A stretch of DNA of 64,000 nucleotides from the NCBI RefSeq assembly GCF_002257645.1, contig NZ_NQMO01000013.1, positions 100,631 to 164,630 on the forward strand. The letters are read 5' to 3'. The notes beneath the pieces were generated by a model. That model was not told the DNA's origin. It made no database searches and saw nothing but the letters and a program-made list of their open reading frames with translations. Numbering within the stretch: position 1 is the stretch's first letter; the number at the start of each line of letters is the position of its first letter. The position numbers and the translations under genes were made by a program. Positions 1-8,466 of the stretch are shown here, piece after piece. This DNA is from Paenibacillus sp. XY044. Lineage in GTDB: Bacteria > Bacillota > Bacilli > Paenibacillales > Paenibacillaceae.

Positions 1-796
1 GCGCATCCCCTGGAATAAAAATATAGGGACCGTCGTAGGCAACGTTGTATCCGAATATCCGGCGGTAGGGCGCAGCCAGTCCGTGTTCAGCTGCTTCATC
101 GAGAGTAACGAAGCTGTTATGCATCGACAGTGGGCTGAAAATATGCTCCTTTACATAGTCGCCATAGGACTGGCCGGATACTTGCTGCACAATATAGCCG
201 AGCAGTACATAGTTTGCGTTCGAATACCTGTAAGGGTGTTCGGTTTGGTTGGATTGCTTCAAAAACTTTTCCGCATAGGACATGGCGTTTTTCTCGAGGG
301 CGTCTTGATTGAGGTCGCTGATACTTGACAGCGTGTTGCTAAACGTTGAGATTTGGGAGAACCCGCTCGTTTGATTGAGTAACTGACGTACAGTAATGGA
401 CTTTGCACCGCTATACTTGGTGGGGATATAGCGCTGTATAGGTGCGTCCAGGTCGATTTTTCCGGATTCGGCAAGCTGCAGAACAGCCATAGCGGTAATC
501 GATTTGCCGATCGAGCCTAATCCGAAAGGTGTTTCAGGGGTTACAGGACGACCTGAAGAATCGGCTTGACCATACCCTTTAAGGAAAAGGATCCGATCGC
601 CTTGTACAATCCCGAGAGCCAGCCCCGGAAGATGCTGCCGCTTCATTTCACGAGCAATATACGCATCTACTTCGGAAAAGATTGAGTTGCCGGATTGCTC
701 TGCTTTTGTGCTTTCCCCACCTCGCGCTGAAACGAATAGGGGGAAGATGGACAAACCGCACAAGATGATGGCCATGATCCTCATTCTCATGTTCAT
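1..796 (-). CDS. Serine beta-lactamase/D-Ala-D-Ala-peptidase-like hydrolase, C-terminus outside window
   Basis: This is the first 265 codons of a minus-strand gene that runs off the left edge. The N-terminus (MNMRMRIMAIILCG...) is a typical secretion signal of about 25 residues, so the enzyme should be exported. The class C beta-lactamase/PBP4*-like fold is indicated by a nucleophile motif SIGK (S-x-x-K, in FGLGSIGKSITAM) and a downstream YSN (Y-x-N, in YRYSNANYVLLG). Between them is the usual ITVRQLLNQTSGF block. Members of this family include esterases, D-aminopeptidases and peptidoglycan hydrolases as well as beta-lactamases, and the substrate cannot be told from the sequence. A GAGAGGATGGG ribosome site precedes the ATG. 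A palindrome shared with the neighbouring tetR gene lies 33 bases upstream, which suggests TetR control. Confidence 0.85.
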   Translation of the reverse strand, partial: MNMRMRIMAIILCGLSIFPLFVSARGGESTKAEQSGNSIFSEVDAYIAREMKRQHLPGLALGIVQGDRILFLKGYGQADSSGRPVTPETPFGLGSIGKSITAMAVLQLAESGKIDLDAPIQRYIPTKYSGAKSITVRQLLNQTSGFSQISTFSNTLSSISDLNQDALEKNAMSYAEKFLKQSNQTEHPYRYSNANYVLLGYIVQQVSGQSYGDYVKEHIFSPLSMHNSFVTLDEAAEHGLAAPYRRIFGYNVAYDGPYIFIPGDA

Positions 797-828
797 GATA
801 TCCCATCCTCTCTTGATCATGTTTTCAT

Positions 829-852
829 AAATGAATAATTTTAAATTCATTC
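829..852. promoter_or_regulatory. Probable TetR operator upstream of the hydrolase gene
   Basis: Inverted repeat AATGAAT-N8-ATTCATT with an A/T-only centre (AATTTTAA). It lies between the end of tetR and the start of the hydrolase gene. The same repeat occurs at 1480-1503 upstream of tetR. Only the outermost base of the left arm breaks the full 8-base symmetry. Confidence 0.65.
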
Positions 853-882
853 ACATCAAGCTAAAAAAAAGACCAACTTGAA

Positions 883-1458
883 TCATTTATGATGATTTGT
901 TAGTCCTTGCATAATAAATTCCGCTAAATATTGGGTGACTTTTGGGAAATATTGAATTCCGATTTCTTCCTTATGAGTATCGATGTAGACCAGCGAATCA
1001 AGGAAAACGGGCAGCAGCTCATCGTCGATGTCTTCTCTGATCTTTCCCTGTGCCTTCCAGCTTTTAAATAATTCCATGTAAAAAGCACGAAAAGAATCGA
1101 TATTTTTGCTGCCTTCATTTCTATAGTATTGTTCAAGCTCCTTATAGAAATCCCGGCTATACCATTCTTTCAAAATCGGGTTGGTGTGAACAGCCTCGAT
1201 ATTTCTCATGATCAGTTGATTAATGACTTTCACAGGCTCCTGATCCAAATCAACCGATTCGATCAGCTGCTTCTTGAGGTTCTCATTCTCCTCGATATAG
1301 ATTTCCAAAAACAGCCGCTCTTTGGATGAATAGTAGTTATAGAAAGTTCCAACGCCGATACCGGCGGATTGGGCTATTTCTTTAATATTCGTTTTTTTGA
1401 ATCCCTTTGTACTGAACAGATTCTTTCCGTGTTTAAATATGTCTGATTTGATATCCAT
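883..1458 (-). CDS. TetR/AcrR family transcriptional regulator
   Basis: A 191-residue one-component repressor. The N-terminal helix-turn-helix is clear: FKHGKNLFSTKGFKKTNIKEIAQSAGIG-type sequence with GVGTFYNYYSSKERLF as recognition helix and anchor. The C-terminal ligand/dimerisation domain is not distinctive, so no ligand can be named. I start at the ATG at 1458 because GAGG lies 8 bases before it. A longer reading from a TTG at 1473 adds MRANP but has a poorer ribosome site. The gene is flanked by two copies of one palindrome, at its own promoter and at the promoter of the downstream hydrolase gene. The simplest model is autoregulation plus control of that hydrolase. Confidence 0.88.
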   Translation of the reverse strand: MDIKSDIFKHGKNLFSTKGFKKTNIKEIAQSAGIGVGTFYNYYSSKERLFLEIYIEENENLKKQLIESVDLDQEPVKVINQLIMRNIEAVHTNPILKEWYSRDFYKELEQYYRNEGSKNIDSFRAFYMELFKSWKAQGKIREDIDDELLPVFLDSLVYIDTHKEEIGIQYFPKVTQYLAEFIMQGLTNHHK

Positions 1459-1479
1459 TGGATTAGCCCTCAACCTTTA

Positions 1480-1503
1480 GAATGAATATTTTTAAATTCA
1501 TTC
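1480..1503. promoter_or_regulatory. Probable TetR operator (autoregulatory)
   Basis: Perfect 8-base inverted repeat GAATGAAT-N8-ATTCATTC with centre ATTTTTAA, directly upstream of tetR. It matches the repeat at 829-852 in arms, spacer length and right flank (TTCACAT). Confidence 0.7.
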
Positions 1504-1674
1504 ACATTAAATCATACAGATGACCGGACTGTCAAACATATCCAAAGATTTGGGCTGGTCACCTGGCTGAAGAAGACGGGAATGGCGCCGGAGGAGATGA
1601 GGCCGTGAGCCAGAAGGGATAAAAGGAGGATTTTGACGGAAAATTCCCGGGATCTTAACGAAAAAGGGAAATTT

Positions 1675-1701
1675 TGAAACAATTTAGGCACTTCAAGCGT
1701 A
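1675..1701 (+). promoter_or_regulatory. ECF (SigW-like) promoter for nfeD-floT
   Basis: TGAAAC (1675-1680) and CGTA (1698-1701) are separated by 17 bases, close to the TGAAAC-N16/17-CGTA pattern of Bacillus SigW promoters. B. subtilis yuaFGI, the orthologous operon, is a known SigW target, which supports the call. Confidence 0.6.
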
Positions 1702-1747
1702 TACCCTTATATAGACAGTCTGGAACACATGCAGGGGGGAACGGTGG

Positions 1748-2284
1748 ATGGAAACGCTCTATTGGAGCTGCCTGGCAGGCGGAGTTATTTTTGCGGTGGT
1801 CAGCGTGGTGCTCGGCGATATTTTGAGCAATGCGCTGGATGGATTTCTCGATTTTCTGTCCGTTGACGTGCTGAAGCCGATGGTGATTGCGACGGCGGTG
1901 ACCGTATTCGGAGGCGCAGGCATTTTGCTGCTGCGTTACACCGGTTTGCATCAGGGATTGACCGCGCTCATCGCCGGGATCGGTGCCATTGCTATGGCGG
2001 GTGTCGTCTATGTGGCGTATGTCAGGCCGATGGAGAACAGCGAGAATTCCACGGGATATTCCATCCGCGAGCTCGAAGGACGCATCGGCGAAGTTACGAT
2101 TCCGATTCCGCCGGAAGGCTACGGCGAGGTGATGGTGAGGCTGGGAGCGGGTAATACCCTGCACATCGCCTCCAGTTTGGAGCACCTTCCTCTGCCCGCC
2201 GGAACCCGCGTCGTCGTTGTGGATGTGCTGGACGGCGTCCTGCGCGTGACCGGACTTGAAGAGAGAAAAGGAGATGTGGTTTGA
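1748..2284 (+). CDS. yuaF: NfeD-like membrane protein (YuaF-type)
   Basis: A 178-residue protein with three predicted membrane segments in the first 95 residues (roughly 6-25, 45-62 and 68-88). A soluble C-terminal beta-rich domain follows, with RIGEVTIPIPPEGYGEV and later VVDVLDGVLRVTGLEE, matching the OB-like NfeD domain. NfeD proteins are partners of SPFH proteins and help organise membrane microdomains. The gene is translationally coupled to the flotillin gene: its TGA stop (2282-2284) shares its last base with the flotillin ATG. The start ATG is preceded by GGGGGG. The pair is the same as yuaF-yuaG in B. subtilis, and the SigW-like promoter upstream fits that comparison. Confidence 0.88.
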   Translation: METLYWSCLAGGVIFAVVSVVLGDILSNALDGFLDFLSVDVLKPMVIATAVTVFGGAGILLLRYTGLHQGLTALIAGIGAIAMAGVVYVAYVRPMENSENSTGYSIRELEGRIGEVTIPIPPEGYGEVMVRLGAGNTLHIASSLEHLPLPAGTRVVVVDVLDGVLRVTGLEERKGDVV

Positions 2285-3819
2285 TGTCAGTGCCTGAATA
2301 CTTAGTAATACCGCTGATCGTCATAGGGGTAATCGTTGTGCTTGGCTTGGCTTTTTGGGCCCGTTACAAAACGGTGGGACCGGATGAAGCCATGATCGTG
2401 ACGGGATCTTTTCTGGGGAACAAGAACATATCGGAGGACGAATCCGGACGAAAAATCAAAATCGTGCGGGGCGGAGGGGCTTTTATCCTGCCTGTCTTCC
2501 AGCAGTCGGAATTCATATCGCTGCTCTCCCACAAGCTGGATGTGTCAACGCCGGAAGTGTATACGGAGCAGGGCGTGCCCGTCATTGCCGACGGCGTAGC
2601 GATTATCAAGGTCGGCGGTACGATTGAAGATGTCGCGACCGCCGCGGAGCAGTTCATCGGCAAGCCGATCGAGGCTCTGAAGGGCGAGGCGCAGGAAGTG
2701 CTGGAAGGCCATTTGCGGGCCATTCTCGGTTCGATGACCGTGGAAGAGGTGTACCGGAACCGCGACAAGTTTGCCCAGGAGGTTCAGGGCGTGGCGGCCA
2801 GGGATTTGAAGAAAATGGGCCTGCAGATCGTCTCCTTTACGATTAAGGACGTACGCGACAAGCAGGGTTATCTCGATGCGCTCGGCAAACCGCGGATAGC
2901 GGCGGTGAAGCGGGACGCGGAAATCGCCGAAGCGGAAGCGATGCGTGACGCCCGCATCCAGAAGGCGAACGCCGAGGAACAGGGGCAGAAGGCCGAGCTG
3001 CTGCGCGATACGAACATCGCCGAAGCGACGAAGGAAAAGGAACTGAAGGTGGCTTCCTTCAAGAAGGATCAGGATACTGCCAAGGCAGAAGCGGATCAGG
3101 CGTACCATATTCAGGAGGCGCGTGCCAAGCAGACGATGGTGGAAGAGCAGATGAAGGTCGAGCTGGTCCGCAAGGAGCGAGAGATCGACCTGCAGGAGAA
3201 GGAAATCCAGGTGCGGCAGAAGCAGTACGATGCGGAAGTGAAGAAGAAGGCGGACGCCGACCGGTATGCGGTCGAAGTCGCGGCCGAAGCCGACAAGGCG
3301 AGAAAAATGCTGGAGGCCGAAGCGCTGCAGTACTCCATCGAAACCCAGGCCAAGGCATCGGCCGAGCAGAAGCGGCTGGACGGCCAGGCCATTGCCGACG
3401 CGGAACGGGCCAAAGGTACCGCCGAGGCAGAAGTCATCCGCCTGCGGGGTCTCGCGGAGGCCGATGCGAAAGAGAAGCTGGCTGAAGCCTTCCAAAAGTT
3501 CGGCGAAGCGGCCATCCTCGATATTATCGTGAAAATGCTGCCTGATCTGGCGGGCAAAATTGCCGAGCCGATCGCTTCCATCGACAAGTTGACGGTGGTG
3601 GACACCGGCAAGGGAGAGGGCGCGGCACGCGTGAGCAATTACGTCACGGAGCTGATGTCGACAGCCCCGGAAATGCTCAAGAACGTGTCCGGCATCGACG
3701 TGGAAAGCCTCATTAAAGGCTTGACCGGACCGAAAACGTCCCCGGCTGCCGCAGCTGCTGCGCCTGCGGCGGCTCAGCAGGATTTGGTTACCCTGGAAGC
3801 GGGGGCAACGAAGGAATAA
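2284..3819 (+). CDS. floT: Flotillin-like protein FloT
   Basis: A 511-residue SPFH-domain protein. It has an N-terminal membrane hairpin (residues about 5-25), then the SPFH/band 7 domain (about 40-190, with VSTPEVYTEQGVPVIADGVAIIKV and the EALKGEAQEVLEGHLRAI block). A very long charged coiled coil follows, rich in AEAEA/KAEAD repeats (about 190-400), and the C-terminus is alanine-rich. Flotillins oligomerise under the membrane, mark functional membrane microdomains and affect fluidity and signalling. I use the ATG at 2284 (AAAGGAG about 10 bases upstream). A TTG one codon earlier is possible. It forms one operon with the NfeD gene and is followed by a strong terminator. Confidence 0.93.
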   Translation: MSVPEYLVIPLIVIGVIVVLGLAFWARYKTVGPDEAMIVTGSFLGNKNISEDESGRKIKIVRGGGAFILPVFQQSEFISLLSHKLDVSTPEVYTEQGVPVIADGVAIIKVGGTIEDVATAAEQFIGKPIEALKGEAQEVLEGHLRAILGSMTVEEVYRNRDKFAQEVQGVAARDLKKMGLQIVSFTIKDVRDKQGYLDALGKPRIAAVKRDAEIAEAEAMRDARIQKANAEEQGQKAELLRDTNIAEATKEKELKVASFKKDQDTAKAEADQAYHIQEARAKQTMVEEQMKVELVRKEREIDLQEKEIQVRQKQYDAEVKKKADADRYAVEVAAEADKARKMLEAEALQYSIETQAKASAEQKRLDGQAIADAERAKGTAEAEVIRLRGLAEADAKEKLAEAFQKFGEAAILDIIVKMLPDLAGKIAEPIASIDKLTVVDTGKGEGAARVSNYVTELMSTAPEMLKNVSGIDVESLIKGLTGPKTSPAAAAAAPAAAQQDLVTLEAGATKE

Positions 3820-3910
3820 AGGAACTTTATGCGGGATAACCGGCGATCAGCATGCCGATTCGTCGGTATGTGAAGAGAGAGCCGAGTATCCCCATAGATC
3901 AGACAATGAA

Positions 3911-3962
3911 AAAAACGGCGGCTTGCTTTTGGGTACTTTACCAGAGAGAAGCCGCCGTTTTT
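3911..3962 (+). terminator. Rho-independent terminator after floT (works in both directions)
   Basis: AAAAACGGCGGCTT pairs perfectly with AAGCCGCCGTTTTT across a 24-base loop. A-rich and T-rich ends on both sides allow termination on either strand. Confidence 0.85.
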
Positions 3963-4042
3963 GTTTGGATTGACTTTGTTGGGGGCTTTCAGGTACCGGT
4001 CAACCGGGCTGCCGACGATCATTTTCATACACACTTAGAAAA

Positions 4043-4072
4043 GAAGCCGGTCCGCAGCAGCGGACCGGCTTC
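4043..4072 (-). terminator. Rho-independent terminator of the esterase-exporter operon
   Basis: Perfect 12 bp stem GAAGCCGGTCCG / CGGACCGGCTTC with a 6-base loop. Read on the minus strand it is followed by TTCTTTTCT, downstream of the TSUP gene stop at 4107. Confidence 0.8.
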
Positions 4073-4106
4073 GAGGGTTATAAGATGACATGTTCATCGA
4101 TTCACA

Positions 4107-4874
4107 CTACAGCAGCAATATCGCCGCACCCATCATCGGTGTGATGACCATGCATGTTTTCAGCCAACCGGCAGGAACGCGTTTTGTAAACTTCGCTCCG
4201 ACGTAAGACCCGATCATCGTTCCGCTCACTACCGCAATGAGCAGCCGGAAATCCAGGTACCCGATCGTGAAGTAGCCTGCTCCGCCCGCCAGCGCAATCG
4301 GAATGATGACCATCATGGTTGTTCCCGCCGCATAGCGCATCGGCATGCCAAGCAGCAGCATGAGCCCCAACTGGATGAACGGTGTGGAGCCGATGCCGAA
4401 CAGACCCGACAGCATGCCGGTAACAAGGCCGATCAGCAGAGCGCACGACCAATACCGCAGTCCTTTGGCGGCGGGCGGAGCCTGTTCCACGGACGCAATC
4501 GGCCGACGCGAAACGACCGCCATCCGCAGCCACAGGGCGAGCCCCGAGGCGAACAGCATGCCGGAAGTCATCAAGCCCAAATTAGCCTCCGGAATGAGCG
4601 ATGACCAGCCGGAGCTGATCCACGCTCCCGCCGCACCGGCCAAACCGACGACGGCTCCCGATTTCAGCAGCATATTTCTTTCGCGGTAATGGCTGACCGA
4701 ACCGGAAAGGGACGAGAAGAACATTGCCGCCAGCGCGGTTCCGAGCGCGATATGAATCGGATAACCGAACACGACGGTCAAAATCGAGATGATAAAACCG
4801 GAGCCGCCCGCACCTACGAAGCCCAGGAGCAGGCCTAGCAGAATCATAACGACAGAAATATCGATCAGCTTCAT
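4107..4874 (-). CDS. TSUP (TauE/SafE) family membrane transporter
   Basis: A 255-residue integral membrane protein with about eight hydrophobic segments and the family signature GFVGAGGSGFIISIL near the N-terminus. A second family repeat near residue 150-180 reads GMLSGLFGIGSTPFIQLGLML. TSUP proteins export sulfite, sulfoacetate or other small organic anions. The substrate here is unknown. Its ATG (4874-4872) overlaps the stop of the upstream carboxylesterase by four bases (ATGA), so the two are translationally coupled. That suggests the exporter removes an acid or sulfonated product of the esterase reaction. A longer ORF starting at 4994 lies inside the esterase gene and lacks support. Confidence 0.85.
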   Translation of the reverse strand: MKLIDISVVMILLGLLLGFVGAGGSGFIISILTVVFGYPIHIALGTALAAMFFSSLSGSVSHYRERNMLLKSGAVVGLAGAAGAWISSGWSSLIPEANLGLMTSGMLFASGLALWLRMAVVSRRPIASVEQAPPAAKGLRYWSCALLIGLVTGMLSGLFGIGSTPFIQLGLMLLLGMPMRYAAGTTMMVIIPIALAGGAGYFTIGYLDFRLLIAVVSGTMIGSYVGAKFTKRVPAGWLKTCMVITPMMGAAILLL

Positions 4875-6343
4875 CGGTCCATCCTCCACACCTGGTGGGG
4901 AACGCCGATTCCAGCCGGGTTCGGCAGGTCTTCGCAAACGCGGCTGACGGTGTCCAGAACCATGATGGCCGGTTTCGTTCCAGTGACAGGCCATGCATGC
5001 AGCGCTTCGATATTGGGATCTCCGTTTCTTATGAACGCGATCCAGGCCTCCCGCATATTCCTTGCGAGCGGGTATTGCTCGGCTGGTACCGCGTACGGAT
5101 CATCGGCTGGAGGAGCAGCTGGAGGCTGCGAATCCGGCGCCCAATGAACAAGGCTGCCCTCATAGCCGTGCGTCGCTCCGAGAGAGCCGCCTGCGCGAAG
5201 CCGGTACATCCATACCGGGGTTCCCGAGGAAGCCAAAGCCCCAGCAAACTGCAAAGCTCCAATCGTGTACAAATGCTCGGTTAATGCGGTGCGCCATGCA
5301 TCGGCTGGGGACATCGTCCCGGCATAAAGCTGATAAGCATCCCATACGGCGGGAGCATTCCGTCCAAAAAGTCTGTCGAGCGGTTCCATGCCGGGGGATT
5401 GAAGCGAGGAATCATCACGGATGAAAATCGACGCTTCGTCTTCGTTCGTCCCGATCAGCAGCGGCGGCAGACCGGCGCTGGCGGCAATGTTCGCCAAAGG
5501 ATCCAAGGGAATGACCTGTCCGTCCGCCACCGGACCGAACATGTGCAGGCTGCGCGGCGTATCCGGTCCGACAGCGGACTGCGCTTCGATGATTCGCGCA
5601 AACGGAATCTCCAGCAGCTGTTTTGGATCTGCACCGGACAGCCCCAGCTCTTCGAGGAGCCGGATAGTGGTGACGTTTGCGGTGCGCCGATCCCGAATCG
5701 CTTGGGTGGCGCCGCTCTGAAGGGTAGCGCGATGGAATAATCCGCGTGCCGCTTCCATGGCATAGAGCGAAGCGGTGCATTTGGCACCGGCTGAATTTCC
5801 GATGACGGTCACGCGGGCCGGATCGCCGCCAAATGCGGAAATGTTATGCTGGACCCACTGCAGCGCAGCCGCAATATCGAGCAGGCCGTTGTTCCCCGAG
5901 GCCGCATACTCCTCGCCGAGCACCTCACCCAGGTAGAGGAAGCCTAACGCTCCAAGGCGGTAATTGATCGATACATAGACGATTCCATCCTCGGCCGCAT
6001 GCCGCAAACCATCGCAGTCGGCACCGCTGCCTGATACGAATCCGCCGCCGTGGATATACACCAATACGGGCTTTGGTTCATTACCGGATCCCGAAGTCCA
6101 CACATTCAAATACAAACAATCCTCGGATTGTATACGTTCGCCACCGCCTAGTGGATCGGTTTTTTGGGGGGCGTGAGGGCCGAAGCGATCGCATTTCTTC
6201 ACGTCCGACCATGAATGCGGAGGCGCCGGGGGCATGAATCTCCGTTTGCCCGTCGGTGGGGCTGCATAGGGAATACCCCGGAATACATAAATCCCGCTTA
6301 AGGATACTCCTGAAACTTTGCCTGATGCTGTTTGTACGATCAA
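4871..6343 (-). CDS. Type B carboxylesterase
   Basis: A 490-residue alpha/beta hydrolase of the carboxylesterase/lipase type B family. Visible blocks in order are FRGIPYAAPPTGKRRF, EDCLYLNVW, VYIHGGGF (oxyanion hole), the nucleophile elbow GNSAGA (Ser near residue 188), NEDEASIF (likely acid residue) and ATHGYEGSLVHW, which contains the catalytic His. The elbow is GNSAG where GESAG is usual. There is no signal peptide, so it is probably cytoplasmic. It starts at TTG 6343 with AGGAG nine bases upstream. It is divergent from a LysR gene, which probably regulates it, and coupled to the downstream TSUP exporter. Confidence 0.9.
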   Translation of the reverse strand: MIVQTASGKVSGVSLSGIYVFRGIPYAAPPTGKRRFMPPAPPHSWSDVKKCDRFGPHAPQKTDPLGGGERIQSEDCLYLNVWTSGSGNEPKPVLVYIHGGGFVSGSGADCDGLRHAAEDGIVYVSINYRLGALGFLYLGEVLGEEYAASGNNGLLDIAAALQWVQHNISAFGGDPARVTVIGNSAGAKCTASLYAMEAARGLFHRATLQSGATQAIRDRRTANVTTIRLLEELGLSGADPKQLLEIPFARIIEAQSAVGPDTPRSLHMFGPVADGQVIPLDPLANIAASAGLPPLLIGTNEDEASIFIRDDSSLQSPGMEPLDRLFGRNAPAVWDAYQLYAGTMSPADAWRTALTEHLYTIGALQFAGALASSGTPVWMYRLRAGGSLGATHGYEGSLVHWAPDSQPPAAPPADDPYAVPAEQYPLARNMREAWIAFIRNGDPNIEALHAWPVTGTKPAIMVLDTVSRVCEDLPNPAGIGVPHQVWRMDR

Positions 6344-6428
6344 GGTGTTCGTCTCCTATCCCTATCGGTTTGTGACTATTATATCTTGTTTATTCCATGA
6401 ACTATAATATATATTGAATTATATTTAT

Positions 6429-6446
6429 CATAACTTATGGGTTATG
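6429..6446. promoter_or_regulatory. Candidate LysR-type operator
   Basis: Perfect dyad CATAAC-N6-GTTATG in the AT-rich intergenic region between the divergent esterase and LysR genes, 25 bases before the lysR start. Its position and T-N11-A-like form suit a LysR autoregulatory site. Confidence 0.45.
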
Positions 6447-6471
6447 TTTGAAACAGAAAGAGGGAACCGAA

Positions 6472-7401
6472 ATGGAGCTGCTGCAGTTAAAATATTTTCA
6501 GGTTGCTGCCCGAATGCAGCATATGACCCAGGCGGCCCGCAGCCTGCATATTTCGCAGCCGGCACTCAGCAAAATGATCGCCTCGCTGGAAGCCGAGCTG
6601 GGCCTGAAGCTGTTTGAACGGGAGCGAAAAAGCATACGGTTGAACGAGCACGGCAAGTTATTTTTGCATCAGGTGGATATCGCCCTACAAGCCCTTGAGG
6701 ACGGCAGACTTCAGCTGCAGGACCTCGGCGGCTCCGCTTTTCCCGCCGTTACGCTCGACGTTCGCGCCTCCTCGCATTTGCTGCCGGACCTATTAGCCGA
6801 TTTCCGCAAAGATTGTCCGATCGCCGATTTCCATTTGCTGCAGCATTCCGCAACTTTTGAAGGGGCGGCGAGCTTCGACCTTTGCCTTTCCGACGGGGCC
6901 GAACTGCCGCCGGGAACAACGTCGGTTTCCTTGCTTGAGGAGGAAATTTTCGTTGCGGTTCCCGCAGACCATCCGCTCGCTGACCGTAAGCATGTCGGCT
7001 TGAAAGAGCTAAGGGGAGAAAGCTTCATCACGCTGCCCCCGGGCAAATCGCTGCGCGAAACGACGGATGCGTTTTGCCGCCTTGCCGGATTTACCCCGCG
7101 CATCCGGTTTGAAAGCGACGATCCTGCCATGGTTCGCGGTCTGATCCGGGCCGGGCAGGGTGTTGCTTTTCTGCCGGCCATCACTTGGGGCGGCTCGACC
7201 GGGCCGGATGTCGTGCAGCTGCGGCTCAAAGAAAGCTGGTGCAGACGCTCGATTGCCTTGTCTTGGCCACTGGAACGGTATTTGACGCATACCGCTGTGG
7301 CGTTTCGCGATTTTGCCGTTGCCTATTTTGCCAGATTGGCTGAATCGCATCATCAGAATTTTGGTCGAGGGGAACAAAGCGGGGGACCAGGAAATGCATG
7401 A
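6472..7401 (+). CDS. LysR family transcriptional regulator
   Basis: A 309-residue LysR protein. Residues 1-60 form the winged helix-turn-helix (MELLQLKYFQVAARMQHMTQAA... SLHISQPALSKMIASLEAELGLKLFER). The remainder is the two-lobed substrate-binding domain (for example EEEIFVAVPADHPLADRK and LIRAGQGVAFLPAITWGG). I choose the ATG at 6472 because AGAGGG lies eight bases upstream and family members begin at this residue. It is divergently transcribed from the carboxylesterase-TSUP operon, the classic LysR arrangement. The expected inducer is therefore a substrate or product of that esterase, but this is inference from position only. Confidence 0.9.
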   Translation: MELLQLKYFQVAARMQHMTQAARSLHISQPALSKMIASLEAELGLKLFERERKSIRLNEHGKLFLHQVDIALQALEDGRLQLQDLGGSAFPAVTLDVRASSHLLPDLLADFRKDCPIADFHLLQHSATFEGAASFDLCLSDGAELPPGTTSVSLLEEEIFVAVPADHPLADRKHVGLKELRGESFITLPPGKSLRETTDAFCRLAGFTPRIRFESDDPAMVRGLIRAGQGVAFLPAITWGGSTGPDVVQLRLKESWCRRSIALSWPLERYLTHTAVAFRDFAVAYFARLAESHHQNFGRGEQSGGPGNA

Positions 7402-7502
7402 TTTTGACAAGTATTCGTTTGACGAATCGGCCGATTTCTGATATTTTTGCTGTCTGTCAGAGATGATAAACTTATCAGGCGTCAGCAAATGAGGTGCATA
7501 GT

Positions 7503-8357
7503 GTGAGCAGTCTGCAAGTGAGCAAGGTGTTAAATAACAATGTCATCATTGCCGAGCATCCCCAGCACGGCGAGGTAGTGGTCATCGGCAAGGGGATCGG
7601 ATTTAACCGGAAGACGGGGCAGGCCATTCCGCTGGCGGAAGTAGAAAAGATGTTTATTTTGACCAAACCGGAGGAGCAGGAGCAGTACAAGCAGCTGCTG
7701 CCGCAGGTAGACGAGAAACTGATTGAAGCCGTCAACGAAATTTTGCTGCATGCCGACCAGACCAGTTCCGGGGCTTTGAACGAGCATGTCCATATCGCAC
7801 TGACGGATCACATCGCATTTGCGATCAAGCGCATGCAGCAGGGCATTCATATCCATAATCCCTTTTTGTACGAGACGAAAGAAATGTATCCCGAGGAGTT
7901 TCGAATGGCGGAATTCGCCGTCCGGCTGATTCATCAAAAACTCGGCGTGGATCTGGGTGAAGAGGAAGCCGGATTCATCGCCCTGCATATCCACGGCGCG
8001 CTGACCAACCAGCATATATCCGAAGTGCGCAAGCACTCCGAACTGATCAGTGATCTTGTCCACATCGTGGAAACGGAGATGGACTTCCGGGCCCCCCGGG
8101 ATTCGCTGGACTATTCCCGCCTGATTACGCACCTCAGATTTGCCTTGGAGCGGATCCGCAGAGGCGAGGCCGTGGAAGAAACGGACACGCTGGACGCCTT
8201 AATGAAGCGGGAATATCCGGACACGTACCGTCTCGCCCAAAAGCTGACCGAAGTGATGGAGGAACGTCTCGGCCGGCCCGTATATCCGGCGGAAGCCGGA
8301 TATTTGACCATCCATCTCCAGCGTCTGGTTCACAAAAAGCAGGGACGCGTGGACTGA
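7503..8357 (+). CDS. glcT: GlcT-type transcription antiterminator
   Basis: A 284-residue BglG-family RNA-binding antiterminator. The N-terminal CAT domain (about 1-60, VSKVLNNNVIIAEHPQHGEVVVIGKGIGF) binds a ribonucleic antiterminator (RAT). Two PTS regulation domains follow, with the phosphorylatable histidines in ALNEHVHIALTDHIAFAIKR and FIALHIHGAL (PRD1) and in the C-terminal YLTIHLQR region (PRD2). In Bacillus, GlcT is held inactive by phosphorylation by the glucose PTS permease when glucose is absent. It starts at GTG 7503 with GAGGTG upstream. A GTG three codons earlier lies within that ribosome site. A RAT-like element sits 110 bases downstream, in front of ptsH, so GlcT probably controls ptsHI. 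Confidence 0.92.
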   Translation: MSSLQVSKVLNNNVIIAEHPQHGEVVVIGKGIGFNRKTGQAIPLAEVEKMFILTKPEEQEQYKQLLPQVDEKLIEAVNEILLHADQTSSGALNEHVHIALTDHIAFAIKRMQQGIHIHNPFLYETKEMYPEEFRMAEFAVRLIHQKLGVDLGEEEAGFIALHIHGALTNQHISEVRKHSELISDLVHIVETEMDFRAPRDSLDYSRLITHLRFALERIRRGEAVEETDTLDALMKREYPDTYRLAQKLTEVMEERLGRPVYPAEAGYLTIHLQRLVHKKQGRVD

Positions 8358-8393
8358 TCGAAGGCGGAGCAGAACTTAACCCCGCTAACGGAT

Positions 8394-8407
8394 ATCAAGC
8401 GCTTGCA
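8394..8407. promoter_or_regulatory. Weak cre-like site overlapping the ptsH promoter
   Basis: ATCAAGCGCTTGCA carries the AAGCGCTT core of CcpA sites and overlaps the -35 box. The flanks match the consensus only in part, so this is tentative. Confidence 0.35.
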
Positions 8408-8431
8408 ACTTGGTGGGAGGGGTGCTACAAT
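8403..8431 (+). promoter_or_regulatory. Sigma-A promoter of ptsHI
   Basis: TTGCAA (8403-8408) and TACAAT (8426-8431) with an ideal 17-base spacer, upstream of the RAT leader. Confidence 0.7.
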
Positions 8432-8466
8432 ACTGTCTGTAATCAACCCAATTGAACAAGCATACG

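Noticed and set aside
4875..4994. N-terminal extension of the TSUP gene
   Set aside because: The extra 40 residues lie inside the carboxylesterase coding sequence and are Arg/Pro/His-rich. The ATG at 4874 begins the first membrane helix and makes the usual ATGA overlap.
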